Shown here: piece after piece, positions 11,801-23,800 of the stretch | Position numbering within the stretch: position 1 is the first letter of the stretch | How the letters are laid out: each line of letters opens with the position of its first letter | Assembly (NCBI GenBank): GCA_943704425.1 | Contig: CALSCP010000733.1 | Coordinates: forward strand, 47,040-111,039 | DNA from: Ministeria vibrans ATCC 50519 | Lineage: Eukaryota; Opisthokonta; Filasterea | DNA: 64,000 nt | Reading direction: 5' to 3' | Notes under the pieces: model-generated | Told to the model about the DNA's origin: nothing | Seen by the model: only the letters and a program-made list of their open reading frames with translations | The model's database searches: none | Translations under genes and position numbers: made by a program

Positions 11801-14284
11801 GTTGAGCCAAGTGCCCTGTTGAAACTGCCCGCCGAGACTGACTGTGTCTTTGGGGAGCGTGGCCGGCGTGTGCCGAAGAGCACACTACAATGGAGGTGTT
11901 TGTCCGAGGCGACTGAGGAGCGAGTGAAACGACACATTGGGGACGGTACGATGGTGACGTTGCTGCTGCACTTGTGTAGCGAGTCGGCGGACGGCAAAGC
12001 GGTGTGTGTACTGACCAGTACGCTCTCGCCGGTCACTTTTCGCCTGTTGTGCGATTCTGTTGCGGGCAGTCGACGCGGTGAGGCAAATGTTGTGCGGGTT
12101 GACGGTCACTGGAGTATAATTACTATATGTGCCGAATTACCATCTACGAGTCTTGGTGGTGGACAGGAGAGGGTGTGTGCATACAGTGACACAATATCAA
12201 GTGAACCAGTGACACTTTCGAGTCAATCTGTGCCGCGCGAGATTGGACAACTGGCACTGCGCTGGATATGGGACGTGTGTAACTCACAGGGGTATACACT
12301 GCGCCCTCGACTGTGCACGACGGTGGCGATGCAGGCTGGGGGGTCGAAACCTGTGTCCGATAAACACGGCGGTGTGATGGCAAACGCGTCGGAGAAGAGT
12401 GAGCTGGTACAAATACATGTGGAATGCTGCGGAGCGCAGGGGAGAGAGAGGGCTTTTTCATTGCTCGCTGCAATTCATCACTTTGTTCGACGAGTGGAGG
12501 TGGTGGACGAGCGCACGCTTCATCTGTTGCAGGAGCGTGAGGTGTTCAATCGACTTATCTTTAGGGGTGTGCTGGACGCATGCGGGACACCAGTGGCTGA
12601 CTTAGCGGCCTGGTGCAAGAACAAGGAGCACTGCCAGATGCAGGTGTTGTCATCGGGCACAATCACCGTTGAGGGACCCACTTCTGCGCTGGTGGACGAC
12701 TGCATGCGCAAGATCGCCTTGGTTTTGGAGCATCTGGCGACGACAAAGCAGCAGATTGACTTGTGGGCTTTGACACAGCAACGAGGCTACGCATCAGAAT
12801 GTGGGACTCGTTCCAAGGGTGGCACGTTTGCGGATGGGTGCGAGCAGCGAGTGTTCAAGGTTCTGGTGAGAGAGGTGCCTTTTGCGCATGTACGTGGCTC
12901 ATTTGAAGTGACAGATGGCGACGGTGAGGGTGTGTTGGCGACGCTCACGTGCCGTAAGATTTTTTTCGACGTTTTGCGCGATGCAGTGTACGAGCATGTG
13001 GCACGACTGCGCAAGCAACTGTGTTTCCGTGTGTCAACACAACCCAGCATGTATTGTCGTCAATTACATGACACTGGACGGACCCATTCAAAGCTGGCGG
13101 CTGTGCAGATGGCCGTGACGGATCACTTGACGCCCATTGATCACGGCGTGAAGCTACTTGAGACAGATTTGCGCCAGGAGAGCCATCGTGAGAAGACTAT
13201 GTTGTCTCTGTTGGCTCAGTTGCAGGTAGCAGCGGAGGAAGCGGATGGGGCAGGTCGCGGCGGCGACGGCGACATGCTCAGCGTGAAGCAAGCGGCGGAG
13301 ATCCTCTCGGAGAGGCTGGAGTGGGGGGCGACCACACCGGAGAATGACGACGAGGAGGGTGTTGTGACGGTGAAGATGGTGCACAACCAAAAGGTCGCGC
13401 GTGAGGTGCGATTACAGAAGGAACAAGGCTTGAAGATGTGCGCGGTGCTCATGTGGGGGACGCATGAGGCGCTGGAGCAAGCAGAAAAGGAACTGGCGAA
13501 ATTCATTGATGGTATCTCACGGGATTTGTGCTGTCTGTGCTTCGTTCGCAAGCCTGTCGACGTCTTGATTGCCTGTCCAAAGGGAGAGAAGGAACACCAG
13601 ATGTGTACAGATTGCTTTGTAGCCGGAGCCAAGGTGCAACTGAAGAATCATGCATTGTTGACGACGCGACTGTCTGCGTCACAACAGGTCCAGATTGTGT
13701 GCACCATTTGCGGTGTAGGGAAAGATGAACGTCTGCCCGCATACGCAATGACAACAGTGGTGGGTGTGGGTGACGAGTCACTGCTGACGGCCCTGAGTGA
13801 GGCGCAGAGGCGTGTGACGGAACAGATTGTTACGGAAGAAGTGCGGAAGCAGGTGCAGGCCGAGTATGATCGAGAGCTGGAGCGAATACGCAACATGGAC
13901 ACGGTCGATCGAGAGGTGTTTCAGCTGTGTCGCGAGGTGGAGAACATGCTGAATCTCGCGTGTCCACGGTGCAAAGTAGCCTTTGTAGACTTTGATGGCT
14001 GTCTCGCCCTCAAGTGCAGCAACTGTCCGTGCGGATTCTGTGCATTGTGTCTCAAGGATTGTGGCGGCGATGCCCATGCGCATGTGCTCCGTTGTCCCAA
14101 ACGGAATGGCGCAGATTCGTATGGTAGGGCAGGAGAGTTTGAGGAAGTGCACCGGCTTCGTCGCACGCGCGAACTGGGGCGCATTCTGGGGAACATTACC
14201 AATGTCACAGTTTACAATCGCGTACGAACAAGCGCACTAAAATTTGTCGAGGGCCAACATATCGCCGTACCTCCTCCACGATAA
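2605..14284 (+). CDS. RNF213-like giant AAA+ / RING protein, 3862 aa
   Basis: This is a probable giant E3 ubiquitin ligase with a dynein-like AAA+ motor. Exons are 2605-2822 and 2914-14284; the intron uses GTAAGA and ends CATGTAG, and the splice joins the frames exactly. The start is ATG 2605; ATG 2527 is an alternative that would add a hydrophobic N-terminus. The first AAA module has Walker A GETGEGKT (about residue 1982) and Walker B VFIDEIN (about 2055). The second has GPPGSSKS (about 2322) and VVLEELGLA (about 2395), closely matching the two ATP-binding modules of RNF213. Near the C-terminus lies a C3HC4-type RING (from CCLCF, about 3612: C-x2-C, C-x6-H-x2-C-x2-C, C-x2-C). A Cys-rich IBR/RING2-like module follows (CPRC about 3756; DGCLALKCSNC; GFCALC). 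A KH-like pattern may lie before the RING. Unlike human RNF213 the protein ends soon after these fingers, and I see no RZ finger. Family confidence is high; substrates are unknown. Confidence 0.85.
2851..2884 (+). repeat. A34 homopolymer inside intron 1
   Basis: Thirty-four consecutive A, preceded by A9-G, sit in the 91-bp intron (2823-2913) of the RNF213-like gene, between the GTAAGA donor and the TAG acceptor. The length is likely to vary between reads or alleles. Confidence 0.9.
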
Positions 14285-14698
14285 GACAGACAGCGTGTGT
14301 GTAGTGTATTAAGAAGTACAATGTTTGTGATTTGAGTGCATTCGTGGCGATCTGTGAGTTGCTCAAATGAGCCGAGTCGACTTAGTTGGACAAGGAGCGG
14401 ATATTGAGAAGAAATATACAAAGTGATGAGGAAGAGAAGAACGTACAAACTGATAGCTATTAGAGCGACGATTTTTTAACCGCACGTTCCGTCAGACTGA
14501 CACGGGTTGGACATACTCAAGTAACACATATGAAAACATGCCGTTTAATTATCTTCCTTCTTTGATGAATAAACATGTAAACTCACTTCACTTGCACTTA
14601 CAATCTATCGTTCTTTCTCTCTCTATCACTTTGTTTCTCCCTCCTCTCTCTCTATCACTTTGTTTCTCCTTTCTCTTTTACTTTGTTTCTCCCTCTCT

Positions 14699-14747
<49 letters not shown>

Positions 14748-14757
14748 NNNNNNNNNN

Positions 14758-14820
<63 letters not shown>

Positions 14821-14823
14821 TCA
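14285..14823. other. Convergent intergenic region with microsatellites and N gap
   Basis: This region holds the 3' flanks of two converging giant genes. AATAAA at 14568-14573 is a possible poly(A) signal for the plus-strand gene. The sequence then becomes CT-rich (about 14610-14720) and turns into TA repeats that reach within six bases of the minus-strand stop codon at 14824. I see no gene here. Confidence 0.7.
14697..14818. repeat. Compound (TC)n(TA)n microsatellite, interrupted by Ns
   Basis: The run reads (TC)n(TA)n, then ten N at 14748-14757, then (TC)n(TA)n again. The repetition of the same compound pattern on both sides of the N run suggests an assembly join at which the true length is unknown. 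Confidence 0.85.
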
Positions 14824-17800
14824 TCACATTGTCGACATAGCCTGCTGTGCGATTCCACCAATCTTCTGCACCAAAGCATTGTAGTCGCTCACATGGATCA
14901 CAAGATCCTCCTTGTAGAACCCGTTGCGGTTATCATAATCACCCGCATAGCCAACGACAAGCGACACCATACTCTTCGCCATCTCCGAATTCTCCGTCAC
15001 TACAACTCCAACTACAGTTGCATGGGCCTCGTTCACCAATTCACGAGCTACATGGGGAAATCGCGAACGGTCATCAGCATTGGGATACCCATCCGTCTGA
15101 AAAATGACGAGGCGACGGGCTGCTTCTTTCGGACGCCAGTGAAGACTTGAAATTGCCATTTTAAGCGGTTTCGAGTACGCCGTCAAACCGAACGAGTGCC
15201 TCAAGTTGCGAATCCGGTTGGCACCTTCATCAAACGTCGTAGAGCCGCACTGAAAGTGTGCAAACACTTCAGAGTCACTCCCAAATGGAATGAGCGCCAT
15301 CCGGTTGTCTGGGTTCCGCTTCAATGTGTCCTGGCACAGCTGCTGAGCAAACCGCACCGCTTGGTCTTTGTAACTCCACATGGAGCCACTCAGATCGAGA
15401 ATCACACACACATCGCTTGGTGGGGTCAGCGTCACTTTGTTCAGCAGCTGGGGAAGCGGTATGGATGATAGGCTAGGAGCAAGTGCCAGTTTTCTCAGCG
15501 ACTCCGACGACGGCCCAGGCGCATCTGCCTTCAGACCCACAAAGTGCATGTCGACGCCTGTTAGCCAGGCTGTTGCGTTGGCCACGTAGCGGTCTGTGCC
15601 ACCCTTCTCCCACTCCAACCACAACTTGGTAAAGCCCACATCGACTACCACACGGCCACGATGGTCTCCAAAGTTTCCCTCGTTCACCACCACAAGAGAC
15701 TTTGCTTCTTTTGGGCCTTTGTTAGCGGGAAAGCCTCCAGTCACCACCGTCTTCCAGTTCCGTGGAATATTCTGCGGCACAGCCACGGTCTCACCCTCAT
15801 ACAGCACTTGAATGCCCGTCATCAGGACGTGGTCGGGCGTTACGCTAAATTGCCCGCATGACTGCATTGTGCCATCGGGAGCGGTTACTCCCTCTGCCGC
15901 CACAAAACTCCCGCCAGGAATGTTTCCCGCCAAATGCATCTTCCCGCCGGTAAGGGCACGCAAGACCACATTCGCATGCCAAAAGTGTGGATCATTCTCG
16001 CCAAACACAAACAGCCCACCTCGCTGCCGGTTGAAAGACAAGCACGCGCTCGCCAGTGTCTCTGCCAGCACCTCCACGCGTCTGGCTTGATTTTCGCATC
16101 GCCGCACCACGTCAACCTCAGGCCCACTAATCACCCAGGCCACTTGGAATTTACCGCTTTTCAACTTGTTCACAAACTCCATCTCATCACACACAATGTG
16201 CAACTGGAAGCCCTTGAGACCCAAGCGTGATTCGATGTTTTCTTTCAGGTTCTTAGTTTTCAAGTGACGTCGATACACAACCGGATCCCACAAAGTATCA
16301 GAGGGAAACAGCGTGCGACATTCTTGTCGTCGATGATGCTGCGGACTTAACCCAATTTGGAGGCCGTCGCGGACATAATCAAAGTCACGCATCATGTCGC
16401 CCTTCTTGCGCAAATTCTCCAAAATGAAGTTTGCCTCCTTGTCGCTGCGGCACTTCATCATCAGGAAGCCGTATTCCACCGAAAAGTCGCCCAGAAGCAC
16501 ATGAAAGCCATCAAAGGCCTTCTCCCGTGCCAAGTCAAAGTGCGCCCCTCGCGGATTCTTGTACTCGTCCTGCACCACAGTCTTCTTCTTCAGCTCCTCA
16601 CGCAAAGCCGCCGCCCCCAGAGTTTGATTGTAGTACGCCAGAATGCCCGGATGCTCCACTCGAAGCAAACGAGAGACCACTTTCAAGCTCGCGCGTCGGC
16701 GCTCCTCAAGCTCTGCCTTGGCACGCTCCATCATCAGAGTTGTCGCATCGCGTCGTGTCGACCGATCATCACACCCGTGCAAATGGCGAAAGTGGTCTTG
16801 CAACACTTTACGCGCCTCGATGTCATGCCACGCCGCTCCAGGCCAAATCTCGTTTGACTTTCGAAGGGTGCACAAACCGTCGAAAAACGTGCGCTTTAGA
16901 AAGTCTGGCGATTCCAACAGCTGCTTCACCTTGATCGGCGCCAGCCATGGCTTATGCAACTGCGTCAGAAACGCCAGCTGCCACGGCTTGGGTACAACCA
17001 AATGGGAATCCTCGCGAAGCATTCCGCGCGCCAGTACACCCTGCATAAGTTCGTCCTCGGGGAGACACACGCGACCCCGTTCCAACGCTTGCGCAAACTC
17101 CTCATCTTTCAAAAGACCAATTAATGTGGCACTGCCAACATCGGGATCACCATCACGGTTGTCGACACGGAAAGCGTGCCATAAGCACATCTCCTGCAAC
17201 AACTCCGACGTGACTCCTTCGCACCCATGCATCACTCTGGTCAGTTGCTCCAGACCAGATGGCCACTTTCGGTGTGCCGGATACTGCGATTCGGCCAGCC
17301 AAAGCGCAGCCTTGTGTGTCAGCTTTTGCTTCTCAACATTTCCCAACGCATGCGCACTCGCAAAGCGAGGATCAGGTGCAAGCTCAGCAAAGACTCCCGT
17401 GAACAAGGTCACCACGTTGCTGCGCGCTTGTCCCGAACCTTCACGGTCCTCTCCAACCAGTTGACACATCGCACAATAGACATCTTCACTCAGTCGCTTG
17501 TTCATCTGCACCAGCTCGGACTCTTCTGTCATCGGTACCTGAAGCATTTCCGTACCATAGCGTGACGCCCAAAGGAGCATGCCACGCCGCAATTGAGCAT
17601 CGTCGCCCACACGCTGCAAGACATGCTTGTCACACCGCACATACAGTAACCAAGTCGCGTGCAAAAGCGGATTGCTCGGTCCGATCTCCTGCTCCACGAA
17701 CTTGCGGCTCGCCAACCTCACAACGCGCTCGGCCAGATCGTTACCGTGCTTCTCTCCGATCGTCATCGCCATGAGCGAGCACAAGTTCACAGGGGCCACC

Positions 17801-20800
17801 GCATTGAGACACGCCTGCTGGTCGGGACACACCTCCAAGAGATTCAACAGATCCGGCACACTGCTGATGAAACAACGACTCCACTCGACACTTGCCTTAT
17901 GCCATGAGATCGCCGCACTTCGCTGCAGATTGGACTGAATCCACTTCAGGTCGGTGTAGTCACCGTGCTCGGCAAACGCTCGACCGCAAGCAAGCGGCTG
18001 TCGCTGCACGCCAATCGCGGTCACCAGAGGAAAGTCGGGCTGGTCAATCACAACGAGACGCTGCAGCACGGCCACGTCGGGCAATTCAATTTTCAGCATG
18101 GCGTCCTTCTCGCTGACTCGTTGGTGCGCATTGCTGAACACATAGCGAACCCATGACTGGAGTCGGAAAGTCGGATGGAATCGCGCGGAGTACGGCGCCT
18201 GCGACGTGTACTCGGGAAACGACATGAAGGTGTAGCCGTTGGGCTCGGGATCGTCTTCGACATCGGAGTTATCCAAGTTCACGTTGATAAAGCCTTCGGA
18301 CATGAGCATCTCCACCGAGATGGGGGGATAACTCAAGCTCGCCGCGGTCGCCGACACCAGAGCTGTGCGCACAAGCAAACTCATTGGATCAGTATCGCGC
18401 TCGTTCGCAAGTACACACACCGTCCTGGCGAATTCCGTACTCCGTTTCTGCGGGTTCAGTGCTAACGTTTGGCCAAATCGTCGGAAAAATTGCAGCATAT
18501 GAAAGGCAACGCGCTCCGTCGTGAGCACACCAAGCTGCGGTGCCTTGTCGTGCAGGACCTTGGCAAGCTCTGAAACCACAGGTCCCGCTGCAAGAACTTC
18601 AATGAGCGTCTCGCGGTTGCGAAACGTCAGCACGTCGTCACTGAAAAGCGCTCGAATCACACCGCACCACCAGTGCAACTGCTCAATAACAGCGGTGCGT
18701 CGCATTGGATCGTCGGGCAGTGCCTTGGGCCGTTCCTGCAGAACAAGTCCGCGAATGTGCATCGCTGGCAGACGACAACGGAAAATATCTACTCTCGCCG
18801 AGCCACACTGCCACGCCTTCACCAGATCCACATCGTGCTTTTCCATGCGATTTCCATAAAAAATTGTGCGCACATTGTGCTCTTGCGAGCGAACCGACAA
18901 AAACTGAAAAAGCTGAAACTTCTGACGCTCCGTCAGCATGTGGTACTCGTCCACGACGAGCCACAAACGGCCCTCGCGACCACACTGACGCGCCAGGAGC
19001 GACACCAGCGCCTCTTCAACCAAGACACTGTTGCTCGCGTCAAAGTACTGAAACTGACCGCCATACTCCTTCGCATCTTTAGCCCACAGCCTGCTCACCA
19101 CCTTCTCCATGTAGCTCGTCTTACCCGCACCCGGCGGCGAAATCACAATCATTGCGCGAAGTTTCACCAACGACTGTTGCAACCCACCTCCCACATTGGC
19201 TTCCGTGCAACGAAGCAGCTCTTTGAGCTGCTTCTTCCAGTCACCCCGATAGTTCGTGGACGAGCCGAGCATGAGCCAGCCGCTTTGATCGTCATTACTG
19301 TCAGGCGTCGTACTGTCCGGATCGACATAGTTCACATTCTCAATGGACGGTGGTGCACTCGTCGCGTCATCATCGTGGTCGGCCGGATGTGCCATGGCAT
19401 ATTCCAGTTCAACTAGAGTTGGCCGCACAAAGTGGTCAAAGTTGCAGCGGTCGCGAATTTCCGAAAAGTTGCGGTCCGTGTCGAGCTCCTCAAAGTAAAT
19501 GTAGTGGAATGGCACTGCCTTTGTGTACTCGGCACACCATTTGAGTAGCGCGTCGGAGATGCGTCGTACTCCGTGCACGTACACAATAAGAGTGGCGGAC
19601 GAGAAGGTGCGTACAATGTGCCGATAGAGCTGATCGTCCGACGTGAGTCCTTGCTTCCGCAACAGCGCCACGTTGACAAAGTCAACCGGAAAGAGACGCT
19701 CGCTCAGGAGATAGCGTGTCGCAACGGAGCACACAAAGAGTCCGTACACGCTACTCGTGTGTCGTACAAATTCGTCGACGCCGTGCGGCAAACGCGTGTA
19801 CTCGCGCAACACGTGCGACTGCTCCTCGTCACGGTTTGGATAGGTGTCTGCCAGAGAAAACGCGACGATGGCGTGACGTAGTTGTTCACTCGCATTCAAA
19901 AGCTCGGGCAGTTGGTACTCGTGACTCAAAACCAGCCGTAACATCCACCGAATCGTCTCGTTTGCAACCGGTGCTGTAATGCACGCACAAATCCACGCGT
20001 GCAAATCCGCCGACATATTAGCCAATCGTCCGTTGAGAGTGTCGTTGCGCAGGATGTAGCCAAACGCGTGCTGAGCAGCACCATCCTGTCGTTGATTTGC
20101 TCCACAGCGCACAAACACCATCTCGCCGGCATGATGTGTGCGCACCTCGCACACCATGTTCGCCAGACCGGGTGGAATGAATCGCTCGTCGCGCTCGACA
20201 CGAAGACAGGAGAAAAGTTTGACGTCGGAACGAATCTGTCCGTCGCCCCACCCTTGAACCCGTGACTCCTCGCTCAGCAAACCAAAGTTTTTGGCCTCGT
20301 CAGCACTCGACACACCCAGCATATTTTTCGCCTTGAATCTCTCGGGAATGCCCCCCAACAGAATCATCTCTAACAACTTGTCGTGAGAAGAAGTACTCTG
20401 TGACACAGCCAGTCCATTGCGTAGCACATCGCGCACCGTCTCGTTCACAAGATGTGATGGAAGCCACTGACGAAGTGTGCTCTCCTCCAAGAAATCACTG
20501 TTTGAAGAAGGTCCGTTGGAGAGCTCCTCTGTAGCTTCCTCCTGACCGAAGGGGCCTGTAAACATGTCTTCATGGTTCTCCGCCAAGAAATCACTGTTTG
20601 AAGACGGTCGGTTGGGGCGCTCCTCTGCAGTTTCCCACTCGAAGCCTGTAAACATGTCTTCATGGTTCTCCGCCAATAAATCACTGTTTGAAGACGGTCC
20701 GTTGGAGCGCTCCTCTGTAGCTTCCTCCTGACCGAAGGGGCCTGTAAACATGTCTTCATGGTTCTCCGCCAAGAAATCACTGTTTGAAGACGGTCGGTTG

Positions 20801-23800
20801 GAGCGCTCCTCTGCAGTTTCCCACTCGAAGCCTGTAAACATGTCTTCATGGTTCTCCGCCAATAAATCACTGTTTGAAGACGGTCCGTTGGAGCGCTCCT
20901 CTGTAGCTTCCTCCTGACCGAAGGGGCCTGTAAACATGTCTTCATGGTTCTCCGCCAAGAAATCACTGTTTGAAGACGGTCGGTTGGGGCGCTCCTCTGT
21001 GGCTTCCTCCTGGACGAAGGAGCCTGTAAACATGTCTTCGCGCTCGTTGAAATCAATTAATGCCTTCCAAAAGTCGCTCTTTTCAGCGTCTAGCTCTGGT
21101 ACTGCTTCACCCGACGCAACTGGACTGATGAGGCGTCGCGATTGCTCCAAGCAATTCCAAAAGTCGCTCTTTTCAGCGTTTAGCTCTGGTGCTGCTTCAC
21201 CCGACGCAACTGGACTGATGTGGCGTCGAGATTGCACCACGTGATCCGAGAGCTCGCCAAATGCCTCCGAAGAGTCGCTCTCTTCAGCGTCTAGCTCTGG
21301 TGCTGCTTCACCCGACGCAACTGAACTGATGAGGCGTCGCGATTGCTCCACGTGATCCGAGAGCTCGCCCAACTTACCTCGGAGCATGCTCGCCACCGTC
21401 ACCTTGTCATCCTGACAAGCATTTGCATGCTTCCAAAGTTGGTCACCGACCCACTTGTACAATTGGTCCTCCTCGGACAGGCTCGAACAAGGTGCTTCGG
21501 GCGCAGAAATAGGCCCCTGGCCGCTGTAGAGTGCCATGGCAACAAGCACCGAGAGAAAATCATAGTACTCGGACACGAGTCCAAAGTAATTCAACATGGG
21601 TCCCAGCACAAACGCATCCGCAATGCAGTCGGAATCCGCCTCAAGGTTCACCGCAATGGGGCACAGCTGTTTGGTCGTCTGCGACTTCTTCAAGACAATG
21701 CCGTCACCCACCACAATGGCGTTCTCCGGCAGGTTGTTCACCAAAAAGCGCCAGGCTAACAGATTCGATGGGAAAGTCACCAGTGGGACCTTCTGGCGCA
21801 CTGCATTGTCGTGTCGTCGCCCTTGTGACGGCAAGAAAAAGTTTGTATTGAGCAACTCAGCCTTGGACAGCAGCTGATAGGTGCTGCACGTCTCAAAGAC
21901 ATCATACCCGTCAGCAACATCCTTCACCAGAGCGCCTCCGGGCCCATCGATCACCTCAATCACATCAGCGCACAGCGAAATCTCGGTATTCCACTTGTCC
22001 GAGGACACACTTCGACGACGCACGAGCGATCGAGCCTGGACAACAAAGTTCCTCTCGTTCTTGTCACCAAACGAAAAAGAAATGATACCCTCCTGCAGGT
22101 CCATCATGGACAGGCGGCTCGACGCGCGCTGAGCAACATCCACCGCCGCGCCGCTGGCCGCTTTCGACTGGCCATCGTCGACAGAAAGTGGGTGCAGCAA
22201 ACTCGGCACCGAGCCGTGACGGCCACACGCATCAACAGTTCGACTCATACCACCGCTCTCGACCCGGCCAAGCTCACTGCTGTCGCACGACGGCGCACCA
22301 TCAGCAACGGAGCCCATGAGAAGCTGTTCACACTTGTGGCGTGTAGTCTTGTCAGAAAAGTCAAGGTCTGTGACACGATCCGGCTTACGACTGTCAACAC
22401 GTTGAACAGCTTCTCCAAGACTGTCGAGCACCTGGGCAATGCCAGTCGCATCCGATTTTGCACCTTCGGAGAGATGAGTCTTCAGCAAAAACGACCGTGC
22501 CTCGCGCAACGTGATGTCACAGCAATCGTGGGGTTCTCGCACAGACCACTCCTTTAACGCCAGTTTCAACATGATCAATCCAGTCTCATCGGGTTGGTCT
22601 GCCACAGCGACGCCGCGGTCGAGACCACCGCTACCGTTCGAGAAGCCAATGCCGCGAATAAGCCAGCGAAAAACACGGGGAAGAGTATTCGTGTTCGTAT
22701 TGGTGTTCGTGTTGTGCCACTCCTTTGTCCGCTGTACCATGTCTTTCAACATGGGCTCTGCTACCTTCCGAGCTTCGCCAGCCTCCTGATACATCGCCTT
22801 GATCAGGTGCGCAAACACAGAGACGCGCTCTTCCGCCAGCGTCTCGTTCAGTGACTCCACCAGCGCAAGCACGGCCCGATGCCACAACTGATCGTAGTTG
22901 TGTCTCTCGGTGGCAGCAATGGTAATACCGGGCGCTTTGTCGGCGGGCAGAAACGAGCACAGAGCCTGAAGTGTGAGCGCACGATCATGCTGAGACGGGC
23001 CAAAGTAGCGCACAAGGGAGAGCGATGAGCGTTCGTGGACATCAAGTGCTGAGGGTACAGGGGTGTAGCATGGTTGGGCGAGAAACGAGTCAAGGGTGGA
23101 GGAGGACCATAGTGGTTGCTCAAGGTATTCGTCTCCGAGAGTCTCCTTGATCGTCTTGCACAGCACAGAGAGTGAGACCTTCAAAGCCGCAAACCAGGCA
23201 CATACCAGGTTGTACATGTAGCGAACGTTCGCGTTGGTGACCTCAACACCGCGCGTTTTCGGAGAAAAGTTGGGATAAGAAGCACAACGTTCGGCTTGTC
23301 GGCGGTGATGGGCCGCAAGCAAAACTCGGAAATTGGTGCGCATTAAATCCTCATCAAAGCCATTGTCCACCACAATGTTCCATTGACAGGGAGCAAAGGT
23401 GAGCAAAGTGTCCAGCTCGCAAACTTTTTCCAGCTTCAACGACTCCGCGACACGCTGCCACATCATGCGCCCGTCGCTCTTTTGCTCGTGTACACTAATG
23501 TAGAATACACGGTCATCATGCTTCTGGCCGAGAAGAAAGGTCTTCGTTTCCGGCATGGGAGTGTACTTGTGAAACGCTTGATTAAAAGTGATCAGCAACG
23601 GGAGCGGTAGTAAGTGAGGCAAAACGAACCACTTGCCCAACGTTGAGCAGCCGAGCGGACCGAGAGCACGCGTGCGCATTGGAAATTCAACTTTGAGACG
23701 GTTGATCAGGACGAACGTTGCATTGTCAAGGCGGCAAGGCGATCCGTCAATGGCGTCGGGTCGCAATGGCAACTCTTGCTCTGGATTGTGCACCCATAGC

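Noticed and set aside
20486-21369. Regularly spaced repeats considered as a CRISPR-like array
   Set aside because: The units are in-frame coding repeats of a eukaryotic protein, with no distinct spacers.
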